Below are positions 16,618-24,862 of a DNA stretch of 45,915 nt, piece after piece (positions within the stretch are counted from its first letter, which is position 1; every line of letters starts with the position of its first letter). The DNA comes from Anaerolineaceae bacterium (lineage in GTDB: Bacteria; Chloroflexota; Anaerolineae; Anaerolineales; Anaerolineaceae). The stretch spans positions 1 to 45,915 of the forward strand of contig JADLFQ010000007.1 in the NCBI GenBank assembly GCA_020845515.1. The letters are read 5' to 3'. The notes beneath the pieces were generated by a model. It was not told the origin of the DNA. It saw only the letters and a program-made list of their open reading frames with translations, and made no database searches. Made by a program: the position numbers and the translations under genes.

Positions 16618-17340
16618 CTATTTTTTTGCCAAATTCTGGTCAAACAACTGCAGAGCTTTGATGAAGATATTCAAATCTGCAACGGCGGTGGAAGGATCTT
16701 TCGCCGCCTCGGAGCTGATCAGTTTCAAGCGTGATTCCAGCATGGACGACAGTTCGGCGTCGTGCACTTTGATGGCAGGCAGTGCCTGATTCAGCGCTTT
16801 TACGGTGGCGGTAATGGCTTCTTTGGCTGTTTCGCCGCCATTGCGGGCGCTGAGCGCCAGGCGCGCGCTCTGGGCATGATCTAATATGGAGAGCACTGCG
16901 ATGCGTGTTTGCTGAATTGAAAAACGGTCTTTCGTCTTTTGAAGATCATTCTGTGTTGTTTTCAGGGTTTCTTCGGCATTCGCGAGCTGTGTTTGCAAGG
17001 AACTTGCCTCGAGCTGCGCCGATTCCCACGCCTGGCTCACCGGGCGGTAAAGCAACAAATAGGCGAGCAGGAACCCCAGCGCGAAAAAGCCAACCGCGAG
17101 GCCCAGCCCGCGCGTGACCGCGCGCACCCCGCGGCCAAAACGCGTCTCAGGGTCAAACAGAAATTTCAGACTGCGCTTAAAAAACCCGGGGCGGGCAGAC
17201 TCCGGCTGCGGTTCCTGTTCCACCGGCAGTTCCGGCTGGGGAGTGAATTCTTCCGCATCATCATCCGGCGCGGGGATTTCTTCGCTGGCTGGTTCGTTAT
17301 TCTCTTCTTGCTTTTGAGGGTCTTCAACCGGGTCTGTCAT
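16618..17340 (-). CDS. Single-pass membrane coiled-coil protein (third of three)
   Basis: 240 residues. An acidic, Pro/Glu-rich cytosolic N-terminus (1-50) is followed by a basic patch, one membrane helix (about 78-98, GLAVGFFALGFLLAYLLLY), a coiled coil (about 103-140, LEASSLQTQLANAEETLKTTQ) and a helical C-terminal domain. The C-terminus (AVLSILDHAQSARLALS, then AVADLNIFIKALQLFDQ) is built like that of its neighbour, suggesting related helical bundles. Start has AAGGA upstream. It is not a recognised family; a scaffold role next to the membrane proteases is inferred from context. Confidence 0.75.
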   Translation of the reverse strand: MTDPVEDPQKQEENNEPASEEIPAPDDDAEEFTPQPELPVEQEPQPESARPGFFKRSLKFLFDPETRFGRGVRAVTRGLGLAVGFFALGFLLAYLLLYRPVSQAWESAQLEASSLQTQLANAEETLKTTQNDLQKTKDRFSIQQTRIAVLSILDHAQSARLALSARNGGETAKEAITATVKALNQALPAIKVHDAELSSMLESRLKLISSEAAKDPSTAVADLNIFIKALQLFDQNLAKK

Positions 17341-17373
17341 CTTAAGTCCTTTTATATAATCGGGCCGGAGGGT

Positions 17374-18216
17374 TTACTTGGGGGTAGGGGTGAGCGTCTT
17401 CACTGCAGTGCTTGCAGGTGTGGGGGTGCCCTCTGGAAGGAGGGTTGGTTCAACCGGCAGTCCGGAGGCAATTTGTTCCCATGCCATATCCAGGTCGCTG
17501 GCCGCCTGCACGGGCGAGGCTGGCAGACTCGCCAGGCTGCGCTCCAGCCGGTCAATCCAGGCGGCTACCGTTTCCTGTTGGTGCGCCGGAACCTCACCCC
17601 GCAATATTTGCAATTCATCACGGGCAGCCTTCAAATCGCCGGCAGCCAGGCCATAATTACTTTGTAAAAAGAAGAGCCGGGCGCGGTTGAGCAATTGCAT
17701 GGCCCGCAGTATCCTGATCTCACTGCGCAGCGTACGCAATGAGACATCGGGCGAGGACTGGGTCATTTGCATGCCGGTGGTTTGCGTCGCTTCGTACGAC
17801 ATCAAACCGGCCAGCTTGCTGATCTCGGCTTCCAATGCGCTCAGCTTTTTCAGCGATTTTGTTTGATTTTCAACCTCCTGCTGCAACGATTCCAGATTGC
17901 CTCCGAGGGAGGAGAAATTTTCACGGTCAAGCGCCTGTTGTTGTTCCAAAGCGGTAATACGTTCCTGGAAGCCGGAGGTGTTTTCCTCACTGCGCGTGCT
18001 GATCGAAGCCTGACCGGTTTCCAGAACGCTCAGCCGCTGCGCTGTGGCCAACTGCGCCCCCTGAAACTGATTGTATAAAAAGGTTCCACCCAGATAAACG
18101 GCGCCGCCAATTAAAGCGCCGATGATTATCACCAACAAGAGCCGGAACAGGCCGCGCAAAAAATTGCTTAGCCAACGGCTGAAACGAGAAGGGGAAGCGG
18201 CATTTGACTGGGTCAT
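17374..18216 (-). CDS. Single-pass membrane coiled-coil protein with HemX/mitofilin-like C-terminus (second of three)
   Basis: 280 residues. A short basic N-terminus, one membrane helix (about 23-47, LFRLLLVIIIGALIGGAVYL), a long coiled coil (about 60-130), then a helical segment (LLNRARLFFLQSNYGLAAGDLKAA) that recalls the HemX/Mic60 membrane-shaping domain, and a Pro/Thr-rich tail ending TLTPTPK. The start is chosen by AAGGAGG 6 nt upstream; the frame is open further up but inside the previous gene. It begins 10 nt after that gene ends. The HemX resemblance is by eye only. Confidence 0.75.
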   Translation of the reverse strand: MTQSNAASPSRFSRWLSNFLRGLFRLLLVIIIGALIGGAVYLGGTFLYNQFQGAQLATAQRLSVLETGQASISTRSEENTSGFQERITALEQQQALDRENFSSLGGNLESLQQEVENQTKSLKKLSALEAEISKLAGLMSYEATQTTGMQMTQSSPDVSLRTLRSEIRILRAMQLLNRARLFFLQSNYGLAAGDLKAARDELQILRGEVPAHQQETVAAWIDRLERSLASLPASPVQAASDLDMAWEQIASGLPVEPTLLPEGTPTPASTAVKTLTPTPK

Positions 18217-18226
18217 ATCTGCCTCC

Positions 18227-19138
18227 TTATGGCTGCACCACCGAGGGCTCCGCCAGGAGCGCGCGCAGCCCTTCGAGAAAGCGATCAAACACGGCCACCC
18301 GCCGGCCAAGCTGATTGAGCTGGCTGCTGGCTTCTTCCAGGCGTGTGTTAAGATCATCCACCTGACCGGAAAGCTGGTCGCTTTGCGTGCGCAAGGCGGC
18401 GCTTTCTTTCTCCAGGGCATCTATGCGGCCGCTGAGCGCCTCCATGCTGTCGAGGCGTGCGCGCAGTGAAGCTGCTTCTTGTTGAAGATTTTTAACATCC
18501 CCATCAAGAACAGAGAAGCGCTGTTCAAGATAAGCCATCCGGTTGGCGCTGCCATATCGGATGCCGCCGTTGATGGCCGCCAAAACTGCCAAATTGAACA
18601 GGAGGGACAAAAAAAGCATGAGCAGCGCAACGGCTATTCCCCATAACGCAGCCTTGTTCGGATCGCCGGTTAATATGGCAAGCCAGGAACGGTTTTCTTT
18701 TGGCGGGGAGGCTTCCTCCACTGGCGCGGCAGGGGTTTCGGGCTGTTTGCGTTCTTCGGGTGCAGGCTGCACTTCAAGGAATGGGGGTTCGAGAGTTTGG
18801 GAGTCCTCCCCGGCGAAAACCGGGGAAGGTTTTACTTCTTCTTCCGCTCCAGCTTCCGGTTCAGCGGGCGGTGCTTCGGCTGCGGGAGGGGTGAAAGTTT
18901 CCTGCTCGGGCGGCGTGACAATTTGCTCCACAGGGGGCGAGGAAACCATCAGAAAGGGCTGCAAGCGCTGCATCGTTGCTTTGCCGATGCCGTTGACGCG
19001 GCGCAAGTCTTGAATGCTTTGGTAAGGCCGGCCGGCGATAATTTTTTCTGCCAGGGAGGAATTAACGGAAGGAAGTTTTAGCAGGTCTTCAAGATCCGCC
19101 TGGTTTAAGTCTAGAACATCAATAAGGGTATCGGACAT
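18227..19138 (-). CDS. Helix-hairpin-helix protein with membrane anchor and coiled coil (first of three)
   Basis: 303 residues. Residues about 5-63 are a ComEA/RuvA-like pair of helix-hairpin-helix motifs (LDLNQADLEDLLKLPSVN, then LRRVNGIGKATMQRL), predicted to face the cytosol and to bind DNA or protein. A Pro/Glu-rich linker (68-150) leads to a membrane helix (about 163-188, ALWGIAVALLMLFLSLLFNLA) and a C-terminal coiled coil (about 200-290) on the other side. ATG at 19138 has GGAGAGTGTG upstream; GTG at 19141 is an alternative. The gene begins 20 nt after the SDH protease gene. Head, anchor and coil in one chain suggest a tether between nucleoid or cytosolic partners and the envelope (inference). 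Confidence 0.8.
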   Translation of the reverse strand: MSDTLIDVLDLNQADLEDLLKLPSVNSSLAEKIIAGRPYQSIQDLRRVNGIGKATMQRLQPFLMVSSPPVEQIVTPPEQETFTPPAAEAPPAEPEAGAEEEVKPSPVFAGEDSQTLEPPFLEVQPAPEERKQPETPAAPVEEASPPKENRSWLAILTGDPNKAALWGIAVALLMLFLSLLFNLAVLAAINGGIRYGSANRMAYLEQRFSVLDGDVKNLQQEAASLRARLDSMEALSGRIDALEKESAALRTQSDQLSGQVDDLNTRLEEASSQLNQLGRRVAVFDRFLEGLRALLAEPSVVQP

Positions 19139-19158
19139 CACACTCTCCTTTCTGGCGA

Positions 19159-20007
19159 TTAAGAGTCAGATTTACTGCGCTCCGGGGAGCGCGGCCGGGC
19201 CGGATAGGGCATGGGCACATATTCCACAGAAGGCCGGCGGGTGTTGGCTTGCGGGTACAGATTCATCAACTGGTAAATCTCCTCAGGCATGGCAGTTGAC
19301 ACCTTGAGGCCCAATTTCTTCGCCTCTTCAACGCTGATGGGGTAATCATGTGTCCACTTGCCGGAAGCAAGATTTTCAGCCAGGTTTTCCCTCTCTTCAG
19401 AGCTATAGTCACAGCAAGTGATCTGCCTGATCGTACCTTTTACCTGATGGATCGCTTTTTGAGAAATGTCGGCCAAGATGATGGTCTCATCATCAATCTT
19501 ATCGCGATTTTTCTCTTCCAAAACTTTGAGGATGGAAACTGCCGGGAAATTACCAATTTGGGGGTCCACAGGCCCAAGCACGGCATTCTCATCCATGACA
19601 ATTTCGTTGGCCGCCAAAGCCAGCAAGGTTCCGCCCGACATGGCATAATGGGGCACCAAAACAGTCACTTTGGCAGGATGTTTGGCAAGCGCATTGGCAA
19701 CCTGGGCGGATGCAAGCACAAGCCCGCCGGGGGTGTGCAAAACCAGATCAATGGGCAGGTCTGGGTCGGTGAGTTTGATGGCGCGCAGCACCTGCTCCGA
19801 ATCTTCTATATCCATAAAGCGGGCAAGCGGAAAGCCGAGAAAAGACATCTTTTCCTGCCGGTGAATGAGAGCGATAATACGTGTGCCGCGTTTTTCTTCA
19901 ATCCGGCGGATCAACTTCAACCGGCTTGCATCGAGCATGCGCTGACGGATGAGCGGCGTAAGCGAAGCCAGCAGCAGGAAAATCCACAATAAGTTAAGGA
20001 ACTCCAT
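19159..20007 (-). CDS. SDH-family ClpP-fold membrane serine protease (SppA/NfeD-like)
   Basis: 282 residues. One N-terminal membrane helix (3-20) and a crotonase/ClpP-like protease domain of the serine dehydrogenase proteinase (SDH) type. Visible family features are DLVLHTPGGLVLAS (88-100) for the oxyanion/substrate strand and YAMSGGTLLALAANEIVMDENAVLGPVDPQIG, where Ser124 is the nucleophile. The other dyad member is probably a Lys further on (KAIHQVKG region). The tail is Pro/Arg-rich. The start has GGAGG 6 nt upstream. It follows the rhomboid gene by 14 nt. It likely cleaves membrane or exported proteins at the inner leaflet. Confidence 0.9.
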   Translation of the reverse strand: MEFLNLLWIFLLLASLTPLIRQRMLDASRLKLIRRIEEKRGTRIIALIHRQEKMSFLGFPLARFMDIEDSEQVLRAIKLTDPDLPIDLVLHTPGGLVLASAQVANALAKHPAKVTVLVPHYAMSGGTLLALAANEIVMDENAVLGPVDPQIGNFPAVSILKVLEEKNRDKIDDETIILADISQKAIHQVKGTIRQITCCDYSSEERENLAENLASGKWTHDYPISVEEAKKLGLKVSTAMPEEIYQLMNLYPQANTRRPSVEYVPMPYPARPRSPERSKSDS

Positions 20008-20021
20008 AAATCCTCCGATGC

Positions 20022-20720
20022 TTACCAGGGGTAATATTCGTCAGGATGCGCCCTTCCACGCGGCCGGCGAAAAAGCGAGGGAAACGCGACCATCATACCA
20101 AAGAGAAACCCGCCGACATGCGCCCAAAAGGCAACCCCGCCCGTTTGCACATCCGCCGTACCAGCCAGTGAAAGTACACCGGAAAAGAGCTGCATAACAA
20201 ACCAGAAAACAAGGTAGAAGATCGCAGAGATTTCCACAAACCAGGGCAGAAAAAACAAAGGGATGAAAGTAATCACTCTGGAGCGGGGGAAGTAGAGCAA
20301 ATAAGCCCCCAAAACAGCCGCGATCGCGCCGCTTGCGCCGATTGACGGAATTGAACTGCCCAGGGTGAACAGGGCTTGCAGTCCTCCTGCGACAATGCCG
20401 CCGAATAAATAAAAGATCAGGTACTTGCCGGAGCCCAACCGGTCTTCAACATTATCGCCAAAAATAAAGAGGAACCACATGTTGCCGATAAAGTGCAGCC
20501 AGCCTCCATGCAAGAACATGGAGGTCAGAAAAGGATAAAACGAAATCGGGTTGGCGGGGTTGAGGCGGGCAGGGACGATACCAAAGATGAAGAAAAACCG
20601 TTCCAAAGCGGCGGGTGAAAGAGTGAGTTCAAAAAAGAAAACCACCGCGTTGGCCGCGATGATCAAAAGGGTGATGATCGGAAAAGAATGGGAACGAATG
20701 GTATCGCGAATTGGAAACAT
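20022..20720 (-). CDS. Rhomboid intramembrane serine protease
   Basis: 232 residues with six or more membrane helices. Catalytic Ser is in GASG (128-131, Ser130) and the catalytic His is in HVGGF (His201). The oxyanion-side motif HFIGNMWFLFIFGDN (His76, Asn80) and LGSGKYLIFYLFGGIVAG are also present. It cuts single-pass membrane proteins within or near the membrane. It is the first gene of the run and has a good sigma-70-like promoter upstream, so it probably leads the operon with the SDH protease and the coiled-coil proteins, any of which could be its substrate. Confidence 0.94.
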   Translation of the reverse strand: MFPIRDTIRSHSFPIITLLIIAANAVVFFFELTLSPAALERFFFIFGIVPARLNPANPISFYPFLTSMFLHGGWLHFIGNMWFLFIFGDNVEDRLGSGKYLIFYLFGGIVAGGLQALFTLGSSIPSIGASGAIAAVLGAYLLYFPRSRVITFIPLFFLPWFVEISAIFYLVFWFVMQLFSGVLSLAGTADVQTGGVAFWAHVGGFLFGMMVAFPSLFRRPRGRAHPDEYYPW

Positions 20721-20737
20721 TGGCCGCCTCTGCTTTT

Positions 20738-20766
20738 AGTATATCCAGAGTGTTTCAATTGTGCAA
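20738..20766 (-). promoter_or_regulatory. Sigma-70-type promoter of the rhomboid/protease operon
   Basis: On the minus strand TTGCAC (20766-20761), 17 nt, then TATACT (20743-20738), followed by a leader with GAGG before the ATG at 20720. This is one of the best-formed housekeeping promoters in the window. Confidence 0.75.
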
Positions 20767-20810
20767 ACCTACTTTGAAAAGGTGCGGGAAATACGCCTCC
20801 GCAAAAAGGG

Positions 20811-20816
20811 TATAAT
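20811..20816 (+). promoter_or_regulatory. -10 box giving a leaderless mRNA for murJ
   Basis: TATAAT with 7 nt to the GTG start at 20824. No ribosome binding site or good -35 box is visible. Confidence 0.6.
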
Positions 20817-20823
20817 CTGAACG

Positions 20824-22422
20824 GTGTCCACACAAAACGCTTCATCTCTAACAGCAAACCGGCAAATTGCCCGTTCCACGGGGGTGGTGATGGTCGCGCT
20901 GGTCACCAGCCAGGTTGTGGGGCTGATTGCCAAGAGCGTGATTGGAGCAACCTATGGCACAGGTTTGGAGAGCGAGGCATTTTTTGCCGCCAACCGCTTT
21001 GCAGAGATCCTCTTCAACCTGGTCGCCGGCGGGGCGCTGGCTTCAGCCTTCATTCCAACTTTTGCAGGTCTGGTTATACAGGAAGATCAAAAAGAAGCCT
21101 GGAAGCTGGCAGGAGCGATTGCCAATCTTGTCACTCTTATCTTAACCATAATCAGCATTTTCTCTGCTGTTTTTGCGCCCCAGATCGTAAAAACAGTCCT
21201 TGCGCCGGGCTTTTCTGCCTCCAGCCCGGAAAAAGAGGTGCTGACAGTTGCTTTGCTGCGCTTGCAGCTGCCTTCGGCAGTAATTTTTGGCCTCAGTGGG
21301 CTGGTGATGGGCATTTTAAATGTGCACCGGCATTTTTTACTGCCTGCGCTTGCACCCGCGATGTACCAGCTTGGTTTAATCTTTGGCGCGCTGGTGCTTT
21401 CACCAAGCCTGGGGATTTTTGGGCTGGGTTGGGGTGTGGTGCTGGGCGCCGGGCTGCATTTGCTGATACAAACTCCGATTTTCTTAAAGCTGCCCCACCG
21501 GGAGTACCACCTTGCGCTTGGCCTGAAAAACCCTGCCGTCCGCGAGGTCGCTCGCCTGATGGCGCCGCGCCTGTTGGGAGTGGCGGTGGTGCAGCTCAAT
21601 TTTCTCATCAATACAATTCTGGCTTCTTTCCTGCAGGAAGGCAGTCTGACGGGGATCAACCTTGCGTTTCCTCTCATGATGATGCCGCAGGTCGCGATTG
21701 CACAATCGGCTGCCATTGCCGCGCTGCCAACTTTTTCGGCGCAGGCGGCAAAAGGCAAGCTGGAGGAAATGCGCTCCTCCCTCTCAGCCACACTGCGCGG
21801 TGTACTGCTGCTGGCAATTCCCGCCTCGATCGGGCTAATCCTGCTGCGCGTCCCGTTAGTGCGTTTTATTTATGAGCGCAGCGCCTTTACAGCGGAATCC
21901 ACACTACTGGTAGCGTGGCCGCTGCTCTGGTACGCCGCCGGGTTGGTGGGGCACTCTGTAGTTGAAGTTGTCAGCCGCGCTTTCTACGCTTTGCACGATA
22001 CGCGCACACCGGTGACGATTGGGGTGCTGGCGATGAGCTTGAATATTTTGTTGAGCTTGTTGTTCATCCGGTTGTTTGCGCGCGTGGGCTGGGCGCCGCA
22101 CGGCGGCCTGGCGCTGGCAAATTCACTGGCGACCTTCCTGGAGGGCATTGCCCTGCTGGTGCTCATGCGGCGGCGGCTGAACGGCTTGGAGGGAGCCTCC
22201 GTTTTGCGGACGAGCTGGAAGGCAGGCCTGGCGGCGCTGGGAATGAGCGCCGCGGTTCTCGTATGGCTCAGCCTGGCGCGCGGCAGCGCCAGCAGCGTGA
22301 GCGTATTGGCCGGAGCGGGGCTTGGCGCGCTTGTTTACATCGTTCTGTTGCTCGTGCTGCGGGTGGAGGAAGTCCGGCTGGTTTGGCTGGGGCTGTGGAA
22401 TCGCCTGCGGGTCGGAAGGTAG
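20824..22422 (+). CDS. murJ: MurJ-type lipid II flippase
   Basis: 532 residues with about 14 membrane helices, MOP/MVF superfamily. Family features include GLIAKSVIGATYGTGLESEAFFAA at the start of helix 1-2, FNLVAGGALASAFIPTF and NRFAEILF; the region RAFYALHDTRTPV is the conserved MurJ loop. It flips lipid II to the outer face for peptidoglycan synthesis. The start is GTG placed 7 nt after a TATAAT. Divergent from the protease operon and separated from it by about 100 nt. Confidence 0.93.
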   Translation: MSTQNASSLTANRQIARSTGVVMVALVTSQVVGLIAKSVIGATYGTGLESEAFFAANRFAEILFNLVAGGALASAFIPTFAGLVIQEDQKEAWKLAGAIANLVTLILTIISIFSAVFAPQIVKTVLAPGFSASSPEKEVLTVALLRLQLPSAVIFGLSGLVMGILNVHRHFLLPALAPAMYQLGLIFGALVLSPSLGIFGLGWGVVLGAGLHLLIQTPIFLKLPHREYHLALGLKNPAVREVARLMAPRLLGVAVVQLNFLINTILASFLQEGSLTGINLAFPLMMMPQVAIAQSAAIAALPTFSAQAAKGKLEEMRSSLSATLRGVLLLAIPASIGLILLRVPLVRFIYERSAFTAESTLLVAWPLLWYAAGLVGHSVVEVVSRAFYALHDTRTPVTIGVLAMSLNILLSLLFIRLFARVGWAPHGGLALANSLATFLEGIALLVLMRRRLNGLEGASVLRTSWKAGLAALGMSAAVLVWLSLARGSASSVSVLAGAGLGALVYIVLLLVLRVEEVRLVWLGLWNRLRVGR

Positions 22423-22530
22423 AACCCTCCCGCCGGAATTCCTCGCAGGGTCTTTTGCCGCTGCAACTTCGCTGGGTTTATTGCGTAGATAGAGGTAAGC
22501 ACCAACAACGCGAGAAATAAGGAGCACCCT

Positions 22531-22956
22531 ATGACCATAGCGAAAGTCAAAACAAATCAAAACCCTGGTTGTTTGCTGCAAATTTTGTGGTTTGCATTTA
22601 TTGGGATATGGCTTGGGCAAGCCTGGATGGTGGCAGCTTGGATCTGTATGCTTACGATTGTAGGTATCCCGGCCGGGGTGTGGATGTTGAACCGCGTTCC
22701 CAAAGTCATGGCGCTGCGCGAACCGGAAACAGTCGTGCGGATCGTCACCCGCCCTGATGGCAAGATCCAAAAAGTACAGATGCAGCCATCACAGATTAAC
22801 ATTTTGCTGCGTTCGGTTTATTTTCTGCTGGTGGGTTGGTGGTTGTCAGCCTTGTGGCTTGAGGCGGCTTACGCAATCAGCCTGACGGTCGTCGGTCTGC
22901 CGGTTGGCTTCTGGATGTTTGACCTGACACCCGCACTTTTGACCTTGAAGAGATAA
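22531..22956 (+). CDS. YccF-like inner membrane protein
   Basis: 141 residues with two copies of a hydrophobic hairpin. Each copy has the YccF-domain pattern: first LWFAFIGIWLGQAWMVAAWI with LTIVGIPAGVW, then VYFLLVGWWLSALWLEAAYAI with LTVVGLPVGFW. A short polar segment joins them. The function of the family is unknown. Start has AAGGAG 7 nt upstream. It follows murJ by about 110 nt and is followed by a strong terminator. Confidence 0.85.
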   Translation: MTIAKVKTNQNPGCLLQILWFAFIGIWLGQAWMVAAWICMLTIVGIPAGVWMLNRVPKVMALREPETVVRIVTRPDGKIQKVQMQPSQINILLRSVYFLLVGWWLSALWLEAAYAISLTVVGLPVGFWMFDLTPALLTLKR

Positions 22957-22980
22957 CCATACCGCAGCCCTCAGAAATTC

Positions 22981-23020
22981 AGAACAAGAAGAAGGATACA
23001 TCCTTCTTCTTGTTCTTTTT
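22981..23020 (+). terminator. Rho-independent terminator after the YccF-like gene
   Basis: A perfect 16-bp stem (22981-22996 with 23001-23016) with a 4-nt loop, followed by TTTTT on the plus strand. AT-rich but long. Confidence 0.85.
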
Positions 23021-23111
23021 ACCCGCTTTCCCCTGCCTGCCTGGCGGTGAATTGGTCGGTTTGACAAAGAGGGCAATTCAGAAAAAACGATGAGCGTAAG
23101 GGCGCCTTAAG

Positions 23112-23615
23112 TTAGTGGATAACCTCAAACTTTGATCCCAACGCACCGCAAACCGGGCATTTTTCCGGCGCACTGCGCTTGTGCACATAGCCGCAAACCG
23201 GGCAAACATAGTAATCAAAATCTTCGAACTTGACGCCGTTCTGAAGCATATCGAGCGCTTCACGGTACATCTCTTCGTGAACCTTTTCCACTTCCATCGC
23301 ATCTGAAAAGCTGTTGATGGCGCGCTTGTGATCTTCCTTTTCAGCATTGCTGATGAACTCAGGGTACATCGTGACAACTTCGTAGTTTTCGCCGGCAATG
23401 GCGGCTTCCAGGTTTTCGGCGGTGGTTTTTACCCCTCCCAGAACCCGCAGGTGCGACAAGGCATGGACAGTCTCCGCATGTGCAGCCGCCCGGAAAAGCC
23501 GGGCGATCTGGGGGTGTCCGTCTATTTCGGCTTTTTTGGCAAAAGCGGTGTATTTGCGATTGGCTTGTGCTTCGCCTGCGAAGGCTGCAAGTAGATCTTC
23601 GGTAGTCTTGGACAT
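23112..23615 (-). CDS. Rubrerythrin
   Basis: 167 residues. An N-terminal four-helix di-iron domain (residues about 1-130, ligands in FAGEAQANRKY, HAETVHALSHL and VEKVHEEMY) is followed by a rubredoxin-like FeS4 domain with two CPVCG knuckles. It reduces hydrogen peroxide in anaerobes, taking electrons through the rubredoxin part. The ATG at 23615 has TTGGAGGAAACC upstream. Single gene, divergent from the epimerase. Together with the ferritin further on it indicates oxygen defence in an anaerobic or microaerobic organism. Confidence 0.95.
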   Translation of the reverse strand: MSKTTEDLLAAFAGEAQANRKYTAFAKKAEIDGHPQIARLFRAAAHAETVHALSHLRVLGGVKTTAENLEAAIAGENYEVVTMYPEFISNAEKEDHKRAINSFSDAMEVEKVHEEMYREALDMLQNGVKFEDFDYYVCPVCGYVHKRSAPEKCPVCGALGSKFEVIH

Positions 23616-23826
23616 GGTTTCCTCCAAACAAGTAATTGTGTGATTTAAGAATAAAGGGTAATGAAAAAGCCTCAGCCTGTCAATTGCCAGTTTGTGAAAT
23701 TCCGTACTTGTTTTTCCAGATGAATTGCCCTTTTATTCAGCCTTTAGGGTAGTGCAAAAAGTTACATTCAGCCCGCTTGCTGGAGTTATGTACACTATCG
23801 AGAGCAAAAAGGAAGTCGCCTAATTG

Positions 23827-23835
23827 TGCTATAAT
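23827..23835 (+). promoter_or_regulatory. Extended -10 box of the epimerase gene
   Basis: TGCTATAAT, followed by a leader of about 40 nt to the ATG at 23882. Confidence 0.6.
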
Positions 23836-23881
23836 CCCGTAAACGTTTTTCTATATCTTAACGATTGTCCGGTAAAAAATA

Positions 23882-24826
23882 ATGCAATTTCTTGTAACAG
23901 GGGCGGCCGGTTTTCTGGGCTCAGCTTTAGCGAACCGGCTTGCCCGCGAAGGTAACAGTGTGCGCGGGTTGGATGACTTATCCACCGGCGATCCCTCCAT
24001 TCTCGCACCCTCCGTCAATTTCACCCGCGGGGATATTAATGACCGTCCCAAACTCTGGACACTGCTTCAGGGTGTGGACTGTGTTTATCACCTTGCGGCT
24101 CGGGTGCTTGTGCCGGAATCCATCCTCTACCCGCGTGAATATGACAAAGTCAATGTCGGAGGAACAGTGGCGTTGATGGAAGCCATGCACGATGTAGGCG
24201 TGAGACGGGTGGTTTTCATCTCTTCGGGCGCCATTTATGGAGATCAGAGCAGGCAGCCTGTATCTGAAGAGGCAATCCCTCAACCCCGTTCGCCGTACGC
24301 GGTCTCCAAACTGGCTGCCGAATATTATGTCAGAACAATTGGACGCTTGTGGGGTATCGAGACGGTCTGTCTGCGCGTCTTTAATGCCTACGGTCCCGGA
24401 CAGGCTTTGCCGCCCGTGCACCCTCCGGTGATCCCAAACTTTCTGCGCCAGGCGGCGCAGGAAGGCACACTGGTTGTGCATGGAGATGGGAACCAGACAC
24501 GGGATTACGTGCACCTCGATGACGTGCTCAATGCGATGAGCGCCGCCTCCACCGCAGCAGGAGTTAACGATCGGGTGATCAACGTTGGCAGCGGGCTGGA
24601 AACATCTGTGCGCGAATTGATCCGGCATGTACGCGAGATCACCGGCAAGAATCCTGAGGTCGTTTACAACCCACGGAATGACAAAGGACCTGCGCGCCTT
24701 TGTGCCGATCTAAAGTTGGCAAAAGAGTTGCTTGGGTATAGCCCCGCCGTATCTTTGGAGGTGGGGCTGAGAAATACGTTTGAAATGGACCCCCGGCTGC
24801 AAGCCCGAGAAATTAACGAAAAATAA
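23882..24826 (+). CDS. NAD-dependent nucleotide-sugar epimerase/dehydratase (GalE-like extended SDR)
   Basis: 314 residues, a full-length extended short-chain dehydrogenase. The NAD-binding GxxGxxG is GAAGFLG (7-13), the active-site triad has Ser115 (ISSGAIYG) and YAVSK (Tyr139, Lys143), and RVFNAYGPGQ and DYVHLDDV are the sugar-nucleotide motifs. Closest in pattern to UDP-glucose/GlcNAc 4-epimerases, though the exact sugar cannot be read off. It feeds surface polysaccharide or glycan synthesis. It stands alone between divergent rubrerythrin and convergent RNase Z. Confidence 0.92.
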   Translation: MQFLVTGAAGFLGSALANRLAREGNSVRGLDDLSTGDPSILAPSVNFTRGDINDRPKLWTLLQGVDCVYHLAARVLVPESILYPREYDKVNVGGTVALMEAMHDVGVRRVVFISSGAIYGDQSRQPVSEEAIPQPRSPYAVSKLAAEYYVRTIGRLWGIETVCLRVFNAYGPGQALPPVHPPVIPNFLRQAAQEGTLVVHGDGNQTRDYVHLDDVLNAMSAASTAAGVNDRVINVGSGLETSVRELIRHVREITGKNPEVVYNPRNDKGPARLCADLKLAKELLGYSPAVSLEVGLRNTFEMDPRLQAREINEK

Positions 24827-24862
24827 CACAGAAGAATCACCCGCCCAAGGGGTGCGTTCAGT

